This document shows positions 17,713-25,708 of a stretch of DNA of 64,000 nucleotides, piece after piece. A model generated the notes under the pieces. It worked only from the letters and a program-made list of their open reading frames with translations, was not told the origin of the DNA and did no database searches. The translations under genes were made by a program, and so were the position numbers. Source of the DNA: an uncultured Lachnospiraceae bacterium (GTDB lineage: Bacteria > Bacillota > Clostridia > Lachnospirales > Lachnospiraceae); assembly GCA_947575805.1 (NCBI GenBank), contig CANPOY010000006.1:1-64000 (forward strand), given 5' to 3'. The first letter of the stretch is position 1; each line of letters begins with the position of its first letter.

Positions 17713-18858
17713 TTACCGGAAGGTAAAGTTATCGCCTGCCTGTACGATACAAATCATAGTCTTTCCCGTATTTAAGGTAATTTCCTTGCCGTTATCATCA
17801 TAATATCTGGTAGCGCCGTAGTCGCTGCTTTTGGTCCAGGTCACGTGAATGCCCTTCCCGTTGGTAAAGAACCAGCCGTCCTCCGTATTGTCCGTGCATT
17901 CGAAAGCAAGATAGCCGTCCCCCAGATCATGGGCCTTGGTATTCTGTACCAGAATATTCTTGAAAGAAAGCTGCTCCCCGGTTGCTCCATCGATATGGGG
18001 TCCGTCTGAACCGCCGGACAGATATTGGGAACGGTAATAAAGACCGTCCTCCGGATGATACTCAAAGTAACAGCGTGTTACGGGGTAACAGCCGGACATA
18101 TCAATGTAGACGGCGCTCTGTGCAGCCGTGCCATATTGTTCCAGCGTGTTTTGGCCGGAAGTGCCTGCAAACTGAAAATGACGGCTGTCGGCAAGCTCCC
18201 GGTATTCCAGAGGATACCCCTTCTTGTTTACCGCATTCAGAATTTTCTGTCCTGTCACATAAGCGTTATGGGGGCGGGAACGGCTTTCATCCCGGTAAAA
18301 GGCTTCGGAGTCAGGGTAGTTGCTTTCGTCGATTGTCTGCGTATCGGGTGCCGCAATCAGTTCATCCACATAGTAGGGATGGCCGATATGGAGGATCAAA
18401 GCATCCCACTCAAACGCCCAGTATGCGAAATAAGTGCGGAGGCTTCGGACATTTCCAACCTTTTCCAGATCCTGCCAATCCTCGTAAAGAGCAAGGAGCC
18501 TTGTCATGCGGCCTTCTACGTTGGCTTCATAAATAACAGATGCTTTTGCAAGACTATAGTGAGGCTGCGCATTTTGTTCGTTGGGCATCATGACGGCGAT
18601 GGGCCTGGTGTCCGCCACACTTTTGTCTACCCATTCATTTGTCAGGCGGCTGTGAACCATTCCCTCCTGAGGGGGTTCGGAATCATCCTCCGGGAAAGCG
18701 GAGGAATCCGTTGATAAACTGCCGGACGGCGATACAACCTCGGAGTTTCCGGAACTTGTGTTTTCCGGATTGGAATCGGTAACATCGTCCTGCGGCCCAC
18801 ATGCACACAATGTTACCACGCTTATAATAAGAATAAACGTAAATTTCAGTTTCTTCAT
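17713..18858 (-). CDS. DUF3048 family lipoprotein (YerB-like)
   Basis: Predicted cell-surface lipoprotein of unknown function. With the start at 18858 (AAAGGGAACC upstream) the 381 residues begin with a signal peptide and lipobox, MKKLKFTFILIISVVTLCAC, lipidated Cys at 20. A Ser/Asp/Pro-rich linker of about 60 residues follows, then the conserved part: RPIAVMMPNEQNAQPHYSLA, VIYEANVEGRMTRLLALYED, VGNVRSLRTYFAYWAFEWDA, and a C-terminal half with GEQLSFKNILVQ and TGKTMICIVQAG. This pattern is the DUF3048 family. The frame is open up to 19005, but that upstream part is untranslated promoter sequence. Confidence 0.88.
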   Translation of the reverse strand: MKKLKFTFILIISVVTLCACGPQDDVTDSNPENTSSGNSEVVSPSGSLSTDSSAFPEDDSEPPQEGMVHSRLTNEWVDKSVADTRPIAVMMPNEQNAQPHYSLAKASVIYEANVEGRMTRLLALYEDWQDLEKVGNVRSLRTYFAYWAFEWDALILHIGHPYYVDELIAAPDTQTIDESNYPDSEAFYRDESRSRPHNAYVTGQKILNAVNKKGYPLEYRELADSRHFQFAGTSGQNTLEQYGTAAQSAVYIDMSGCYPVTRCYFEYHPEDGLYYRSQYLSGGSDGPHIDGATGEQLSFKNILVQNTKAHDLGDGYLAFECTDNTEDGWFFTNGKGIHVTWTKSSDYGATRYYDDNGKEITLNTGKTMICIVQAGDNFTFR

Positions 18859-18890
18859 ATGTGGTTCCCTTTCGGTAAAAAGATAAGCAT

Positions 18891-18919
18891 AGTATACCAT
18901 AAACAAGCTATTTCGTCTC
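18891..18919 (-). promoter_or_regulatory. Candidate promoter of the DUF3048 gene
   Basis: On the minus strand, TATACT (complement of 18891-18896) is extended by TGG. The -35 at 18914-18919 (GAGACG) is poor. The start codon is about 30 bases downstream. Confidence 0.5.
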
Positions 18920-18922
18920 ATG

Positions 18923-18962
18923 CCGTCCGCAAAATTAAGAATATTTAACATTTTGCGGACGG
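18923..18962. repeat. Perfect 13-bp inverted repeat between divergent genes
   Basis: CCGTCCGCAAAAT (18923-18935) and ATTTTGCGGACGG (18950-18962) are exact inverse copies around a 14-base AT-rich centre. The right arm covers the -35 of the rightward promoter, and the left arm lies just beyond the -35 of the leftward one. That position suits an operator shared by both genes; no T tract makes it an obvious terminator. Confidence 0.8.
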
Positions 18963-18980
18963 GATAAGTTATGCTATAAT
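18953..18980 (+). promoter_or_regulatory. Promoter of the glycosyltransferase at 19056
   Basis: TTGCGG (18953-18958) and TATAAT (18975-18980) are 16 bases apart, with an extended TGC before the -10. The -35 lies inside the right arm of the inverted repeat. Confidence 0.75.
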
Positions 18981-19055
18981 TGAACCGGGGAAACAAAAGC
19001 GGCATTGAGGGAGGTAGTGCGTTCCCGGGAGGTAATGCGGAAAGGATGTATAGAT

Positions 19056-19985
19056 ATGGGATTACTGAGTGTGATAGTTCCCTGCTATAATGAAGAGGAG
19101 AACGTATCGCTGTTTTATGAGGAACTGATAAAGAACGATACTTTTTTCGGGGAAAAGGGAATAGAAGCAGAGATTCTTTATATAGATGACGGTTCCACGG
19201 ACAGAACGGTGGAAGAGGTCAAGAAGCTGCGGGAGAAAGATGAACGCGTTCGTCTGGTATCTTTTTCCAGAAATTTTGGTAAGGAAGCTGCCATATATGC
19301 AGGACTCGAGCATTGCAGGGGGGATTATGCGGTGCTGATGGATGTGGATCTTCAGGATCCGCCGTCCCTTCTTCCGGAAATGATCCGCGGTCTGGAAGAA
19401 GGGTATGACTCTGTGGCTACCAGAAGAGTGAGCCGCAAGGGGGAGCCGCCTGTCAGAAGCTTTTTTGCCCGGCTTTTTTATAAGCTGATGAAAAAAATAT
19501 CCAAAACGGAAATTATGGATGGAGCCAGAGACTATCGGCTGATGACCAGGCAGATGGTCAATGCCATTCTTTCCATGCAGGAGTACAATCGGTTTACAAA
19601 GGGAATCTTCGGCTGGGTGGGATTTCGCACTAAATGGCTGGAATATGAAAATGTGGAGCGGGCCAGGGGAGAAACGAAATGGAGCTTCTGGAAGCTGCTG
19701 ATTTATTCTTTGGACGGGATTACGGCATTTTCCACGGTGCCGCTGATGATCGCGGTAGTGGCGGGAGTGTTGTTCTGGCTGTTGGCATTTGTGATGATTA
19801 TCTTCATTATAGTTCGAAAGCTGGTTTTCGGCGATCCGGTGTCAGGCTGGCCGTCCCTGGTGTGCATTATTCTGTTTTTAAGCGGCGTGCAGTTTTTCTG
19901 TACGGGAATACTGGGACAATATCTGGCTAAAACCTATATGGAGGTTAAGAGACGCCCGATATATCTGATAAGAGAAGAAATATAA
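19056..19985 (+). CDS. Polyprenyl-phosphate glycosyltransferase, DPM1/GtrB-like
   Basis: GT2 enzyme that probably transfers a sugar from a nucleotide donor to undecaprenyl phosphate on the cytoplasmic face. Starting at 19056 the protein (309 residues) opens with MGLLSVIVPCYNEEENVS; the donor site shows YIDDGSTDRT and MDVDLQDPP; and two C-terminal membrane helices (PLMIAVVAGVLFWLLAFVMI; CIILFLSGVQFFCTGILGQY) are typical of the GtrB/DPM1 group. AAAGGATG lies upstream. In-frame ATGs at 19005 and 19035 are less likely. It stands alone under its own promoter, divergent from the lipoprotein. Confidence 0.88.
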   Translation: MGLLSVIVPCYNEEENVSLFYEELIKNDTFFGEKGIEAEILYIDDGSTDRTVEEVKKLREKDERVRLVSFSRNFGKEAAIYAGLEHCRGDYAVLMDVDLQDPPSLLPEMIRGLEEGYDSVATRRVSRKGEPPVRSFFARLFYKLMKKISKTEIMDGARDYRLMTRQMVNAILSMQEYNRFTKGIFGWVGFRTKWLEYENVERARGETKWSFWKLLIYSLDGITAFSTVPLMIAVVAGVLFWLLAFVMIIFIIVRKLVFGDPVSGWPSLVCIILFLSGVQFFCTGILGQYLAKTYMEVKRRPIYLIREEI

Positions 19986-19988
19986 ATC

Positions 19989-20049
19989 TTAACAGTTTCT
20001 TAACGGCTTAATATATTCACGAATTGACTACAATGTGATAATATATAAT
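19989..20049 (+). promoter_or_regulatory. Possible regulated promoter region of the Spo0A-domain gene
   Basis: Two hexamers TTAACA (19989-19994) and TTAACG (20000-20005) are repeated with an 11-base period and followed by TTAATA. A TTGACT is at 20024-20029 and a TATAAT at 20044-20049, but their 14-base spacing is too short for a normal sigma-A promoter. The repeats resemble direct-repeat sites of OmpR/PhoP-type regulators; this is only a visual hint. Confidence 0.3.
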
Positions 20050-20099
20050 TGTTCTTACAAAAGAAAGAGTGTGTGCGCCGTAAGAAAGGAGGAAATTGC

Positions 20100-20477
20100 G
20101 TGGATATTTGCGACGTTAAGGACTGTGAACTGGAGAGATATATTACAGACATTATGTTGGATATAGGCGTCCCGGCTCATCTTAAGGGATACCATTATCT
20201 GAGGGATGCAATATTATTATCAGGAAGGGATATGGAGGTGGTCAGCAGTGTGACAAAGCTTCTGTATCCGACAATAGCAAAACGCTTCAAGACAACGGAA
20301 CAAAAAGTGGAACGCGCAATTCGAAATGCCATTGAGGTATCCTGGGCGAGAGGTAATGTGGAAACCTTTGAGAAAATGTTTGGCTATTCCGCTCGAACCG
20401 GGCGGCAAAGGCCGACGAACAGCGAGTATATCGCCCGTATCGCGGATAAGATCCGTATGGATATAAAGGCTATGTAA
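20100..20477 (+). CDS. Stand-alone Spo0A-type DNA-binding domain protein
   Basis: The 125 residues resemble the C-terminal effector domain of the sporulation regulator Spo0A: ITDIMLDIGVPAHLKGYHYL followed by RDAIL, then SVTKLLYPTIAKRF with TTEQKVERAIRNAIEVSW, the recognition-helix region. The receiver domain of full Spo0A (about 120 residues) is absent; the upstream region holds no coding sense for it. I take the GTG at 20100 as the start because AAAGGAGG ends seven bases upstream. It forms a one-gene unit closed by a terminator, just in front of polysaccharide cluster A. It could bind 0A-like boxes without phosphorylation control (inference). Confidence 0.85.
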   Translation: MDICDVKDCELERYITDIMLDIGVPAHLKGYHYLRDAILLSGRDMEVVSSVTKLLYPTIAKRFKTTEQKVERAIRNAIEVSWARGNVETFEKMFGYSARTGRQRPTNSEYIARIADKIRMDIKAM

Positions 20478-20509
20478 AAAGCGGTTAAACTCTTTTGCAA
20501 GAACACACG

Positions 20510-20540
20510 AGCAGTCAGGGATCATATGCTGGCTGCTTTT
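20510..20540 (+). terminator. Intrinsic terminator after the Spo0A-domain gene
   Basis: AGCAGTCAG (20510-20518) pairs with CTGGCTGCT (20529-20537), a 9-bp stem with one G:U pair, followed by TTT. Confidence 0.75.
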
Positions 20541-20542
20541 GC

Positions 20543-20571
20543 TTGTATGGACATTGGATATATGGTATAAT
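20543..20571 (+). promoter_or_regulatory. Promoter of polysaccharide cluster A
   Basis: TTGTAT (20543-20548) and TATAAT (20566-20571) are 17 bases apart, with an extended TGG. The expected transcription start, six to eight bases after the -10, coincides with the ATG at 20578. Confidence 0.7.
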
Positions 20572-20577
20572 ATGCCT

Positions 20578-21495
20578 ATGGAAAAACAGGATTCTTTTGC
20601 AGATATAATAGTTCTGTGCTTAATTATGGCAACAGGTGCGGCGGAAGCTGCCCATTTGTCCGGCATTTTTTTTCACAGGCCGGTTTCCGAATGTACGATA
20701 ATTTTCGGGACGTTCACGGTGCTTGCGGTGGCGCTTCTGCTTATTCTGACGGCTGTCCGGCGGCACAGAGGCTCCCGCCGGGGTGAATGCGGGGAAGGGC
20801 AGACTCGCTTTTGCAGGAGCGAAGCGCTTTTGCTGTTGCTCTTTGCGGTGCTGGCGGCTTCCCAGATTTTCTTTATATTCCGTGGAAAAAACGTATATTT
20901 GCAGGGCGATATGACAGTGGAGACGGTGCGCAGTTTTCTGGAAACGGATACTGTTTATGGGGTGAACCCTATGACAGGGCGTGCATATGAGAAAGGGCTT
21001 CCCTCAAGAATAGAGATATTGTGTCTGCCCACGCTTTATGCGGTGCTGTGCAGGATTTTTCATATCAGGCCCGATGTATTGATTCTGCAGGCTTTCCCCG
21101 TGATTACGCTTTTGGGCTGTTATGGGGCATATGCCTGTCTGGCAAAAGGATTTTTTCCCGGAAACAGAAGGAAGCAGCTCTGCCTCCTTGTTGTGGTTTC
21201 CTTATTGATCTGGATCGGGAGCAGCAGCTTTGGCATGGACGGCTTTGGGCTTTTGTACTCGGGCTGGCGGGGGGTGACAATACGGAACGTGGTGCTGGTT
21301 CCGTATGCGGTTTCGCTTTGCCTGAGGAAAAAGTATATTTATCTTCCGCTTTGTATTCTGGCGGAACTTTGCATTGTCTGGACGCTGTACGGCATGGGAG
21401 CATGTCTGGCCGTGATCCTGGGAATGACGCTGGCTTCGCTTTTTACGTGCAAGGTTCGGGCGGGAAAGGGGGCTGCTGATGGCGGAACTCTTTAG
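20578..21495 (+). CDS. Multi-pass membrane protein, DUF6077-like, N-terminal part
   Basis: About 305 residues, with seven or eight hydrophobic helices (e.g. IIFGTFTVLAVALLLILTAV; LLLLLFAVLAASQIFFIF; LCLLVVVSLLIWIGSSSF). The loop after the second helix contains YLQGDMTVETVRSFLETD and YGVNPMTGRAYE, a pattern I associate with Lachnospiraceae DUF6077 proteins (from memory, unchecked). The start is uncertain: ATG 20578 has no ribosome site and coincides with the predicted mRNA 5' end, so translation may be leaderless. The stop lies 17 bases inside the next gene, and removing one G from the run at 21468-21472 would fuse the two frames, so this may be half of a split gene. Confidence 0.6.
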   Translation: MEKQDSFADIIVLCLIMATGAAEAAHLSGIFFHRPVSECTIIFGTFTVLAVALLLILTAVRRHRGSRRGECGEGQTRFCRSEALLLLLFAVLAASQIFFIFRGKNVYLQGDMTVETVRSFLETDTVYGVNPMTGRAYEKGLPSRIEILCLPTLYAVLCRIFHIRPDVLILQAFPVITLLGCYGAYACLAKGFFPGNRRKQLCLLVVVSLLIWIGSSSFGMDGFGLLYSGWRGVTIRNVVLVPYAVSLCLRKKYIYLPLCILAELCIVWTLYGMGACLAVILGMTLASLFTCKVRAGKGAADGGTL

Positions 21496-22291
21496 AAATG
21501 CCTGGCAGGGCTGGCTGTCTTTTACAAATGCCGGGAAATTACCGGCGGCTTTGTTGGTTTCTCTGCTGTTTTTGTGGATATATTATAATCGTATCAAGCA
21601 GAAGGAGTTCCTGGTTTATACAACGGTTGTTACCATATGCTCCGTTCTGCCGGTGACGGCTGCAGTGCTGATGCTGTACCAGACCCGTTTCTATGATTAC
21701 AAATGGATATGGAGCGTTGTGCCGATGACAGCCGCGGTGGGGTTTGCCGTTACCCTGTTTATGACGGAATTCTTGCAGGAATCCACAGCAGGCGACCGAA
21801 GACGACAGGTTATGACAGGGCTGCTGCTGACGGCAGGATTGTTGTTTTGCAGCGGAATTGGGGGAAGAAACCGGGACGGCTACGGGTGTTATGAAGAGCG
21901 GCGGCAGGTGGAAGAAATGCTTGCAGAGTTGCAGGAGCGGCTTCAGGGAAAGAGGATCAGCCTTTGGGCACCCCGGGAGGTATTGAGCTACGCCAGGGCG
22001 TATGACGCGGGGATACAGCTTCTTTACGGAAGAGATATGTGGGATTCTGATCTGAGAGGATATTCCTATGATTCCTACCCCGGAGGCCTGGAGGATATGT
22101 TCCGATGGATGGAAGCATCGCCGGGGGAAGAGGCCGTATCGGATTTGTACTGCGTGGAGACGGCGGTATCTGCAGAGGTCAACTGTATCCTTCTGCCGGA
22201 GGACAAGCTGCCGGAAACGCTAGACTGCTTTGAAAAGGTGATGGGAGTACGGGCGGAAAAGTTGGGGAATTACTACTTGTTTGTAAAATGA
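21479..22291 (+). CDS. Membrane protein with C-terminal soluble domain, possible second half of the upstream gene
   Basis: 270 residues: three or four membrane helices in the first 120 (AALLVSLLFLWIYYN; VVTICSVLPVTAAVLML; WSVVPMTAAVGFAVTLFM; LLLTAGLLFCSG), then a soluble domain of about 140 residues (YEERRQVEEMLAELQERL, ISLWAPREVLSYARAYDAGI, ending in a beta-rich part). AAAGGGGG precedes the ATG, so it can be translated on its own. It starts inside the upstream gene. The combined topology (many helices, then an extracytoplasmic domain) would suit a single envelope glycan protein. Function unknown. Confidence 0.6.
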   Translation: MAELFRNAWQGWLSFTNAGKLPAALLVSLLFLWIYYNRIKQKEFLVYTTVVTICSVLPVTAAVLMLYQTRFYDYKWIWSVVPMTAAVGFAVTLFMTEFLQESTAGDRRRQVMTGLLLTAGLLFCSGIGGRNRDGYGCYEERRQVEEMLAELQERLQGKRISLWAPREVLSYARAYDAGIQLLYGRDMWDSDLRGYSYDSYPGGLEDMFRWMEASPGEEAVSDLYCVETAVSAEVNCILLPEDKLPETLDCFEKVMGVRAEKLGNYYLFVK

Positions 22292-22298
22292 GGGAATT

Positions 22299-23060
22299 GT
22301 GTTGGAGGAATTGGTTAGCATCATTGTTCCGGTTTATAATGCAGAGCGGTTCATAAAGGAGACTATGGACTGTGTTGTCGCGCAGACCTGCCCCCGGTGG
22401 GAGCTTTTGCTGGTGGAAGATGGCAGCAGCGACAGGACAGTATCCGTCATCGAAGATTATATCAGGGAATACGGAGAAAAAAGGATTCGGCTGATCCGCC
22501 AGCCCCAAAACCTCGGGGCGGCAAGAGCGAGAAACCGTGGACTTGAGGAGGCGTCGGGGCGTTATGTCGCCTATCTCGACGCGGATGATCTGTGGGTGCC
22601 GGAGAAACTGGAGCGCGAGCTGGCTTTTATGAAAGAAAAAAATGCCGCTTTTGCTTTTACCGGCTATGAATTTGTAAATGAGGACGGCAGAAGCACGGGC
22701 AAGGTGGTTCGGGTGCCGGAGACCCTGAGTTATCGGCAGGCTTTGAAGAACACTACCATATTCACTACCACAGTCATGTTTGACACGGATAAAATTGATA
22801 GAGATCTGCTGGAAATGCCGATTATGAAAAGCGAGGACACGGCTCTTTGGTGGAAGATTCTCAGGAATGGGTATACTGCCTATGGGCTGGATGAAAATCT
22901 GGTGAAGTACCGCAGGGCAGGCCGGAGCTTGTCTTCCAACAAGCTGGAGGCCATAAGGCGCATCTGGAATTTATATCGGAAGGCGGAGGGCATGGGTGTC
23001 CTGAACAGTGCCTGGCACTTTTGCTTTTGGGCAGTCCGCGCGGTAAAGAGAAGAGTGTAG
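22299..23060 (+). CDS. GT2 family glycosyltransferase
   Basis: Cytoplasmic inverting GT-A enzyme of 253 residues. Motifs: ELVSIIVPVYNAERFIKET at the N-terminus, VEDGSSDRT, ARNRGLEEASGRYVAYLDAD (the DxD-like metal site, near residues 80-95), and SEDTALWWKILRNGY. The start is a GTG at 22299 with GAGGG just upstream, eight bases after the previous stop. It is part of cluster A and probably adds one sugar to the lipid-linked repeat unit; donor and acceptor cannot be read from the sequence. Confidence 0.85.
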   Translation: MLEELVSIIVPVYNAERFIKETMDCVVAQTCPRWELLLVEDGSSDRTVSVIEDYIREYGEKRIRLIRQPQNLGAARARNRGLEEASGRYVAYLDADDLWVPEKLERELAFMKEKNAAFAFTGYEFVNEDGRSTGKVVRVPETLSYRQALKNTTIFTTTVMFDTDKIDRDLLEMPIMKSEDTALWWKILRNGYTAYGLDENLVKYRRAGRSLSSNKLEAIRRIWNLYRKAEGMGVLNSAWHFCFWAVRAVKRRV

Positions 23061-23116
23061 ATCTGCAGGTCGCACCGAACCGATAAAAATGTTGTACCGA
23101 ATGCAGGTGGAGGAAT

Positions 23117-24610
23117 ATGTCTGTTAAAAAAGTTACCAACGACAAAAAAATAAGAACACGGGAAACCTTTAAGCGCATGATAAATCTGGGACTTGTCGGG
23201 ATTTGTCTTGCTTTGGAGGTATCCGTTTTCTATTATCACTGGCTGACCTATTTCCGGCTGAATCTGGTGGAAGATCTGAGCAACATGTGGTCAAGAGGTA
23301 TGTTTGCGGAGGTAGGGCTGTATACGGTGGTTCTTCTGTTTCTATCTGCTACTTACGGGAGTATCAGGCTGGGCTACCAGAAAAACGCAGAAATCGTGTT
23401 TTCCCAGGTGCTTTCTACTCTGTTGGCAAATGTTATTATCTATCTGCAGCTTTCTCTTATGGCAAGAGCTCTTTTTTCTCTGGAAGTGTTCCTGATAATG
23501 ATGGTTCAGCAGGCGGCGCTGGTGATCGCCTATATTAATATTGCCAATATGATTTACAAGCATCTTTTTCCGCCGAGAAAGCTGTTACTGATACACGGCG
23601 ATCGTCCGGCGGATGAAATATGCAGTAAATTTGAGCGGCGGAAGGATAAGTATCTTATCACAAAAAGTATCCATGTTGAGGAAGGATTCCGGGTGTTATG
23701 TGATAAGATCATGGAGGCTTATGAAAGCGACGAGTGCAATGCGGTGGTGCTGGGGGATATTTCTGCAGAGGACAGAGGCCCATTGCTGAAATTCTGTTAC
23801 GGACGTTCCATCCGTGTTTACCTGATGCCGAAAATTACGGATGTTATTCTTATGGGAGCAGAAGAACTGCATGTGTTTGACAGTCCCATGCTGTTGACCA
23901 GGGAGTACAGCCTTACCATGGAGCAGCGATTTTTTAAACGAGTGATAGATATTGTATGCTCTCTGATCCTGCTGATCATTGCTTCGCCTTTTATGCTGAT
24001 TACGGCCATAGCCGTCAAGCTGTATGACGGTGGACCGGTTTTGTATAAGCAGGTCAGGTGTACTCTGAACCAGCGGGAATTTCATATCTTAAAGTTCCGC
24101 AGCATGAGGACGGATGCTGAGAAGGATGGTGTGGCCAGGCTGGCACAGAAAAACGACGGCCGCATTACCCCGGTGGGAAGGATTATCAGAAAATGCAGGA
24201 TTGATGAGCTGCCTCAGCTGTTCAATATTTTGAAGGGTGATATGTCATTCATTGGTCCCAGGCCGGAGAGACCTGAGATCATATCCCAGTACCTTGAGGT
24301 AATGCCGGAATTTGTATTTCGAATGAAGGTTAAGGCCGGGCTTGCGGGATTTGCCCAGGTGTACGGAAAGTATAACACCAATCCCTATGACAAGCTGAAG
24401 CTGGATCTGACCTATATTGAAAATTATTCTACCTGGCTGGATTTAAAGCTGATGATGCTTACGCTGAAGGTACTGTTCTGGCCGGACAGCACCGAGGGAG
24501 TGGAGGCGGAGCAGATTACCGCTCTGCGGGAGGAAAAGCAGCGAAAGGCGCAGGCCCTGTCGGAGCAAGCCTCCCCGGGGCGAACCTCTTCAGAGAAGGG
24601 GCCGCAGTAG
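23117..24610 (+). CDS. Polyprenyl-phosphate hexose-1-phosphate transferase (WbaP/EpsE-type)
   Basis: Initiating enzyme of a repeat unit: moves a sugar-1-phosphate from a UDP-sugar to undecaprenyl phosphate. 497 residues. Four N-terminal helices and a nucleotide-fold middle region (ISAEDRGPLLKFCYG) precede the catalytic domain from about residue 270: FKRVIDIVCSLILLIIASPF, GGPVLYKQVRCTLNQREFHI, LKFRSMRTDAEKDG, RIDELPQLFNILKGDMSFIG and PRPERPE. GGTGGAGGAAT precedes the start. The last 35 residues are a polar tail. The window has a second, smaller initiating transferase at 49068. Confidence 0.92.
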   Translation: MSVKKVTNDKKIRTRETFKRMINLGLVGICLALEVSVFYYHWLTYFRLNLVEDLSNMWSRGMFAEVGLYTVVLLFLSATYGSIRLGYQKNAEIVFSQVLSTLLANVIIYLQLSLMARALFSLEVFLIMMVQQAALVIAYINIANMIYKHLFPPRKLLLIHGDRPADEICSKFERRKDKYLITKSIHVEEGFRVLCDKIMEAYESDECNAVVLGDISAEDRGPLLKFCYGRSIRVYLMPKITDVILMGAEELHVFDSPMLLTREYSLTMEQRFFKRVIDIVCSLILLIIASPFMLITAIAVKLYDGGPVLYKQVRCTLNQREFHILKFRSMRTDAEKDGVARLAQKNDGRITPVGRIIRKCRIDELPQLFNILKGDMSFIGPRPERPEIISQYLEVMPEFVFRMKVKAGLAGFAQVYGKYNTNPYDKLKLDLTYIENYSTWLDLKLMMLTLKVLFWPDSTEGVEAEQITALREEKQRKAQALSEQASPGRTSSEKGPQ

Positions 24611-24625
24611 AGAATGGAGAGAATT

Positions 24626-25708
24626 ATGTGGGAAGCATGTTATGGGAAAGAATCCTTCGACTTAAGGCTGACAGTGCTGCGGATGATAAGACAGTGGAAG
24701 AGAATTCTGTTTATTACCCTGGCGGGAGCTCTGATTTTCGGCGGAATATACTGTATGAAGAATACTTTTCTGCGGGGAAGAAGGGAATACAGCGCCGGAT
24801 CCGTTTATCGGGTGGATTATGGCGTTGACGAAGTGGACGCAAATTCCGTCATGATCAATTCCTATACATGGAATACCTATATGCACACGGAGGAGTTCCT
24901 GGACATGGTTCGGAGTCGGCTGGCCGGGAGCGGCATGGAGGGAATGGGTGACGAAGAATTGGGCGGATATATTCAGGGAGATATAGAGTCCGACTGGCGT
25001 GTGCCTTCTACCAGAGTGGTCACTGACGACATGAACAAGAGCACAGCCATTGCCAAGGCGGTGGAGGAGGCGGTAATACGGGACTTTGCCCCGGGGATCA
25101 GTGAGATTAAGGCGATCCGTGTACTGGATCATGCCGGGGAAGCACAGGAGATTGTTCCGGAGCTGCGTATCGGCAGGGCCTTTATTCTGGGAGCAGTGCT
25201 GTCCGCCTTTTTCGTGGTGGTCATCTTGCTTCTGAAGGAGTTGGGAGATGATAATATCTGGCTTCCGGCTACAATTCGACGCAGATATGGAGTGAAGGCT
25301 GCGGGAACCTTAAAGAGCAGGGAACTAAAAGAGAACATATGCTATTTATTTGAGGGAGCAAAGCATCCCGCCGTTTGCAGCGTACAGGAGAACTGTGATC
25401 CTGCAGGAATAGCGGAAGTCATTGGAAGGCTCTGCGCGGGGACGGCTGCCGGAGAGGCGGATTGGCAATCGTTGCCTGGTCCTCTGGCGTGTCCGGAAGC
25501 GGCGGGGAAGCTCAGGGCGGCGGACGGGATACTGCTGGCGGTTAGGGCGGGAGCTCATGGGGGAAAGCAACTGGAATACACGCTGGATTTTCTGGCACAG
25601 CAGGACTGTAAAGTAACGGCAGTTATTTTATTGGACGCAGATGAAGTTCTGCTCCGTCTGTATTATGGATTGAAAAAAACGGATGGAAGGGTATGGGTAG
25701 AAGAGTGA
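24626..25708 (+). CDS. Wzz-like chain-length protein with degenerate kinase-like tail
   Basis: Probable co-polymerase controlling polysaccharide length or export, about 360 residues. One helix near the N-terminus (ILFITLAGALIFGGIYCM) and a second near residue 190 (AFILGAVLSAFFVVVILLLK) flank an extracytoplasmic domain, as in Wzz. After the second helix comes a soluble part resembling a tyrosine-kinase (CpsD/Wzc) fold at its end (ADGILLAVRAGAHGGKQLEY), but I see no Walker A and no Tyr-rich tail. ATG 24626 has GGAGAG upstream; the earlier ATG 24614 does not. The 3' end overlaps the next gene by 16 bases. Confidence 0.7.
   Translation: MWEACYGKESFDLRLTVLRMIRQWKRILFITLAGALIFGGIYCMKNTFLRGRREYSAGSVYRVDYGVDEVDANSVMINSYTWNTYMHTEEFLDMVRSRLAGSGMEGMGDEELGGYIQGDIESDWRVPSTRVVTDDMNKSTAIAKAVEEAVIRDFAPGISEIKAIRVLDHAGEAQEIVPELRIGRAFILGAVLSAFFVVVILLLKELGDDNIWLPATIRRRYGVKAAGTLKSRELKENICYLFEGAKHPAVCSVQENCDPAGIAEVIGRLCAGTAAGEADWQSLPGPLACPEAAGKLRAADGILLAVRAGAHGGKQLEYTLDFLAQQDCKVTAVILLDADEVLLRLYYGLKKTDGRVWVEE

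Noticed and set aside
20024..20049. TTGACT and TATAAT as a promoter for the Spo0A-domain gene
   Set aside because: The spacer is only 14 bases, too short for a normal sigma-A promoter; reported only as a possible regulated region.
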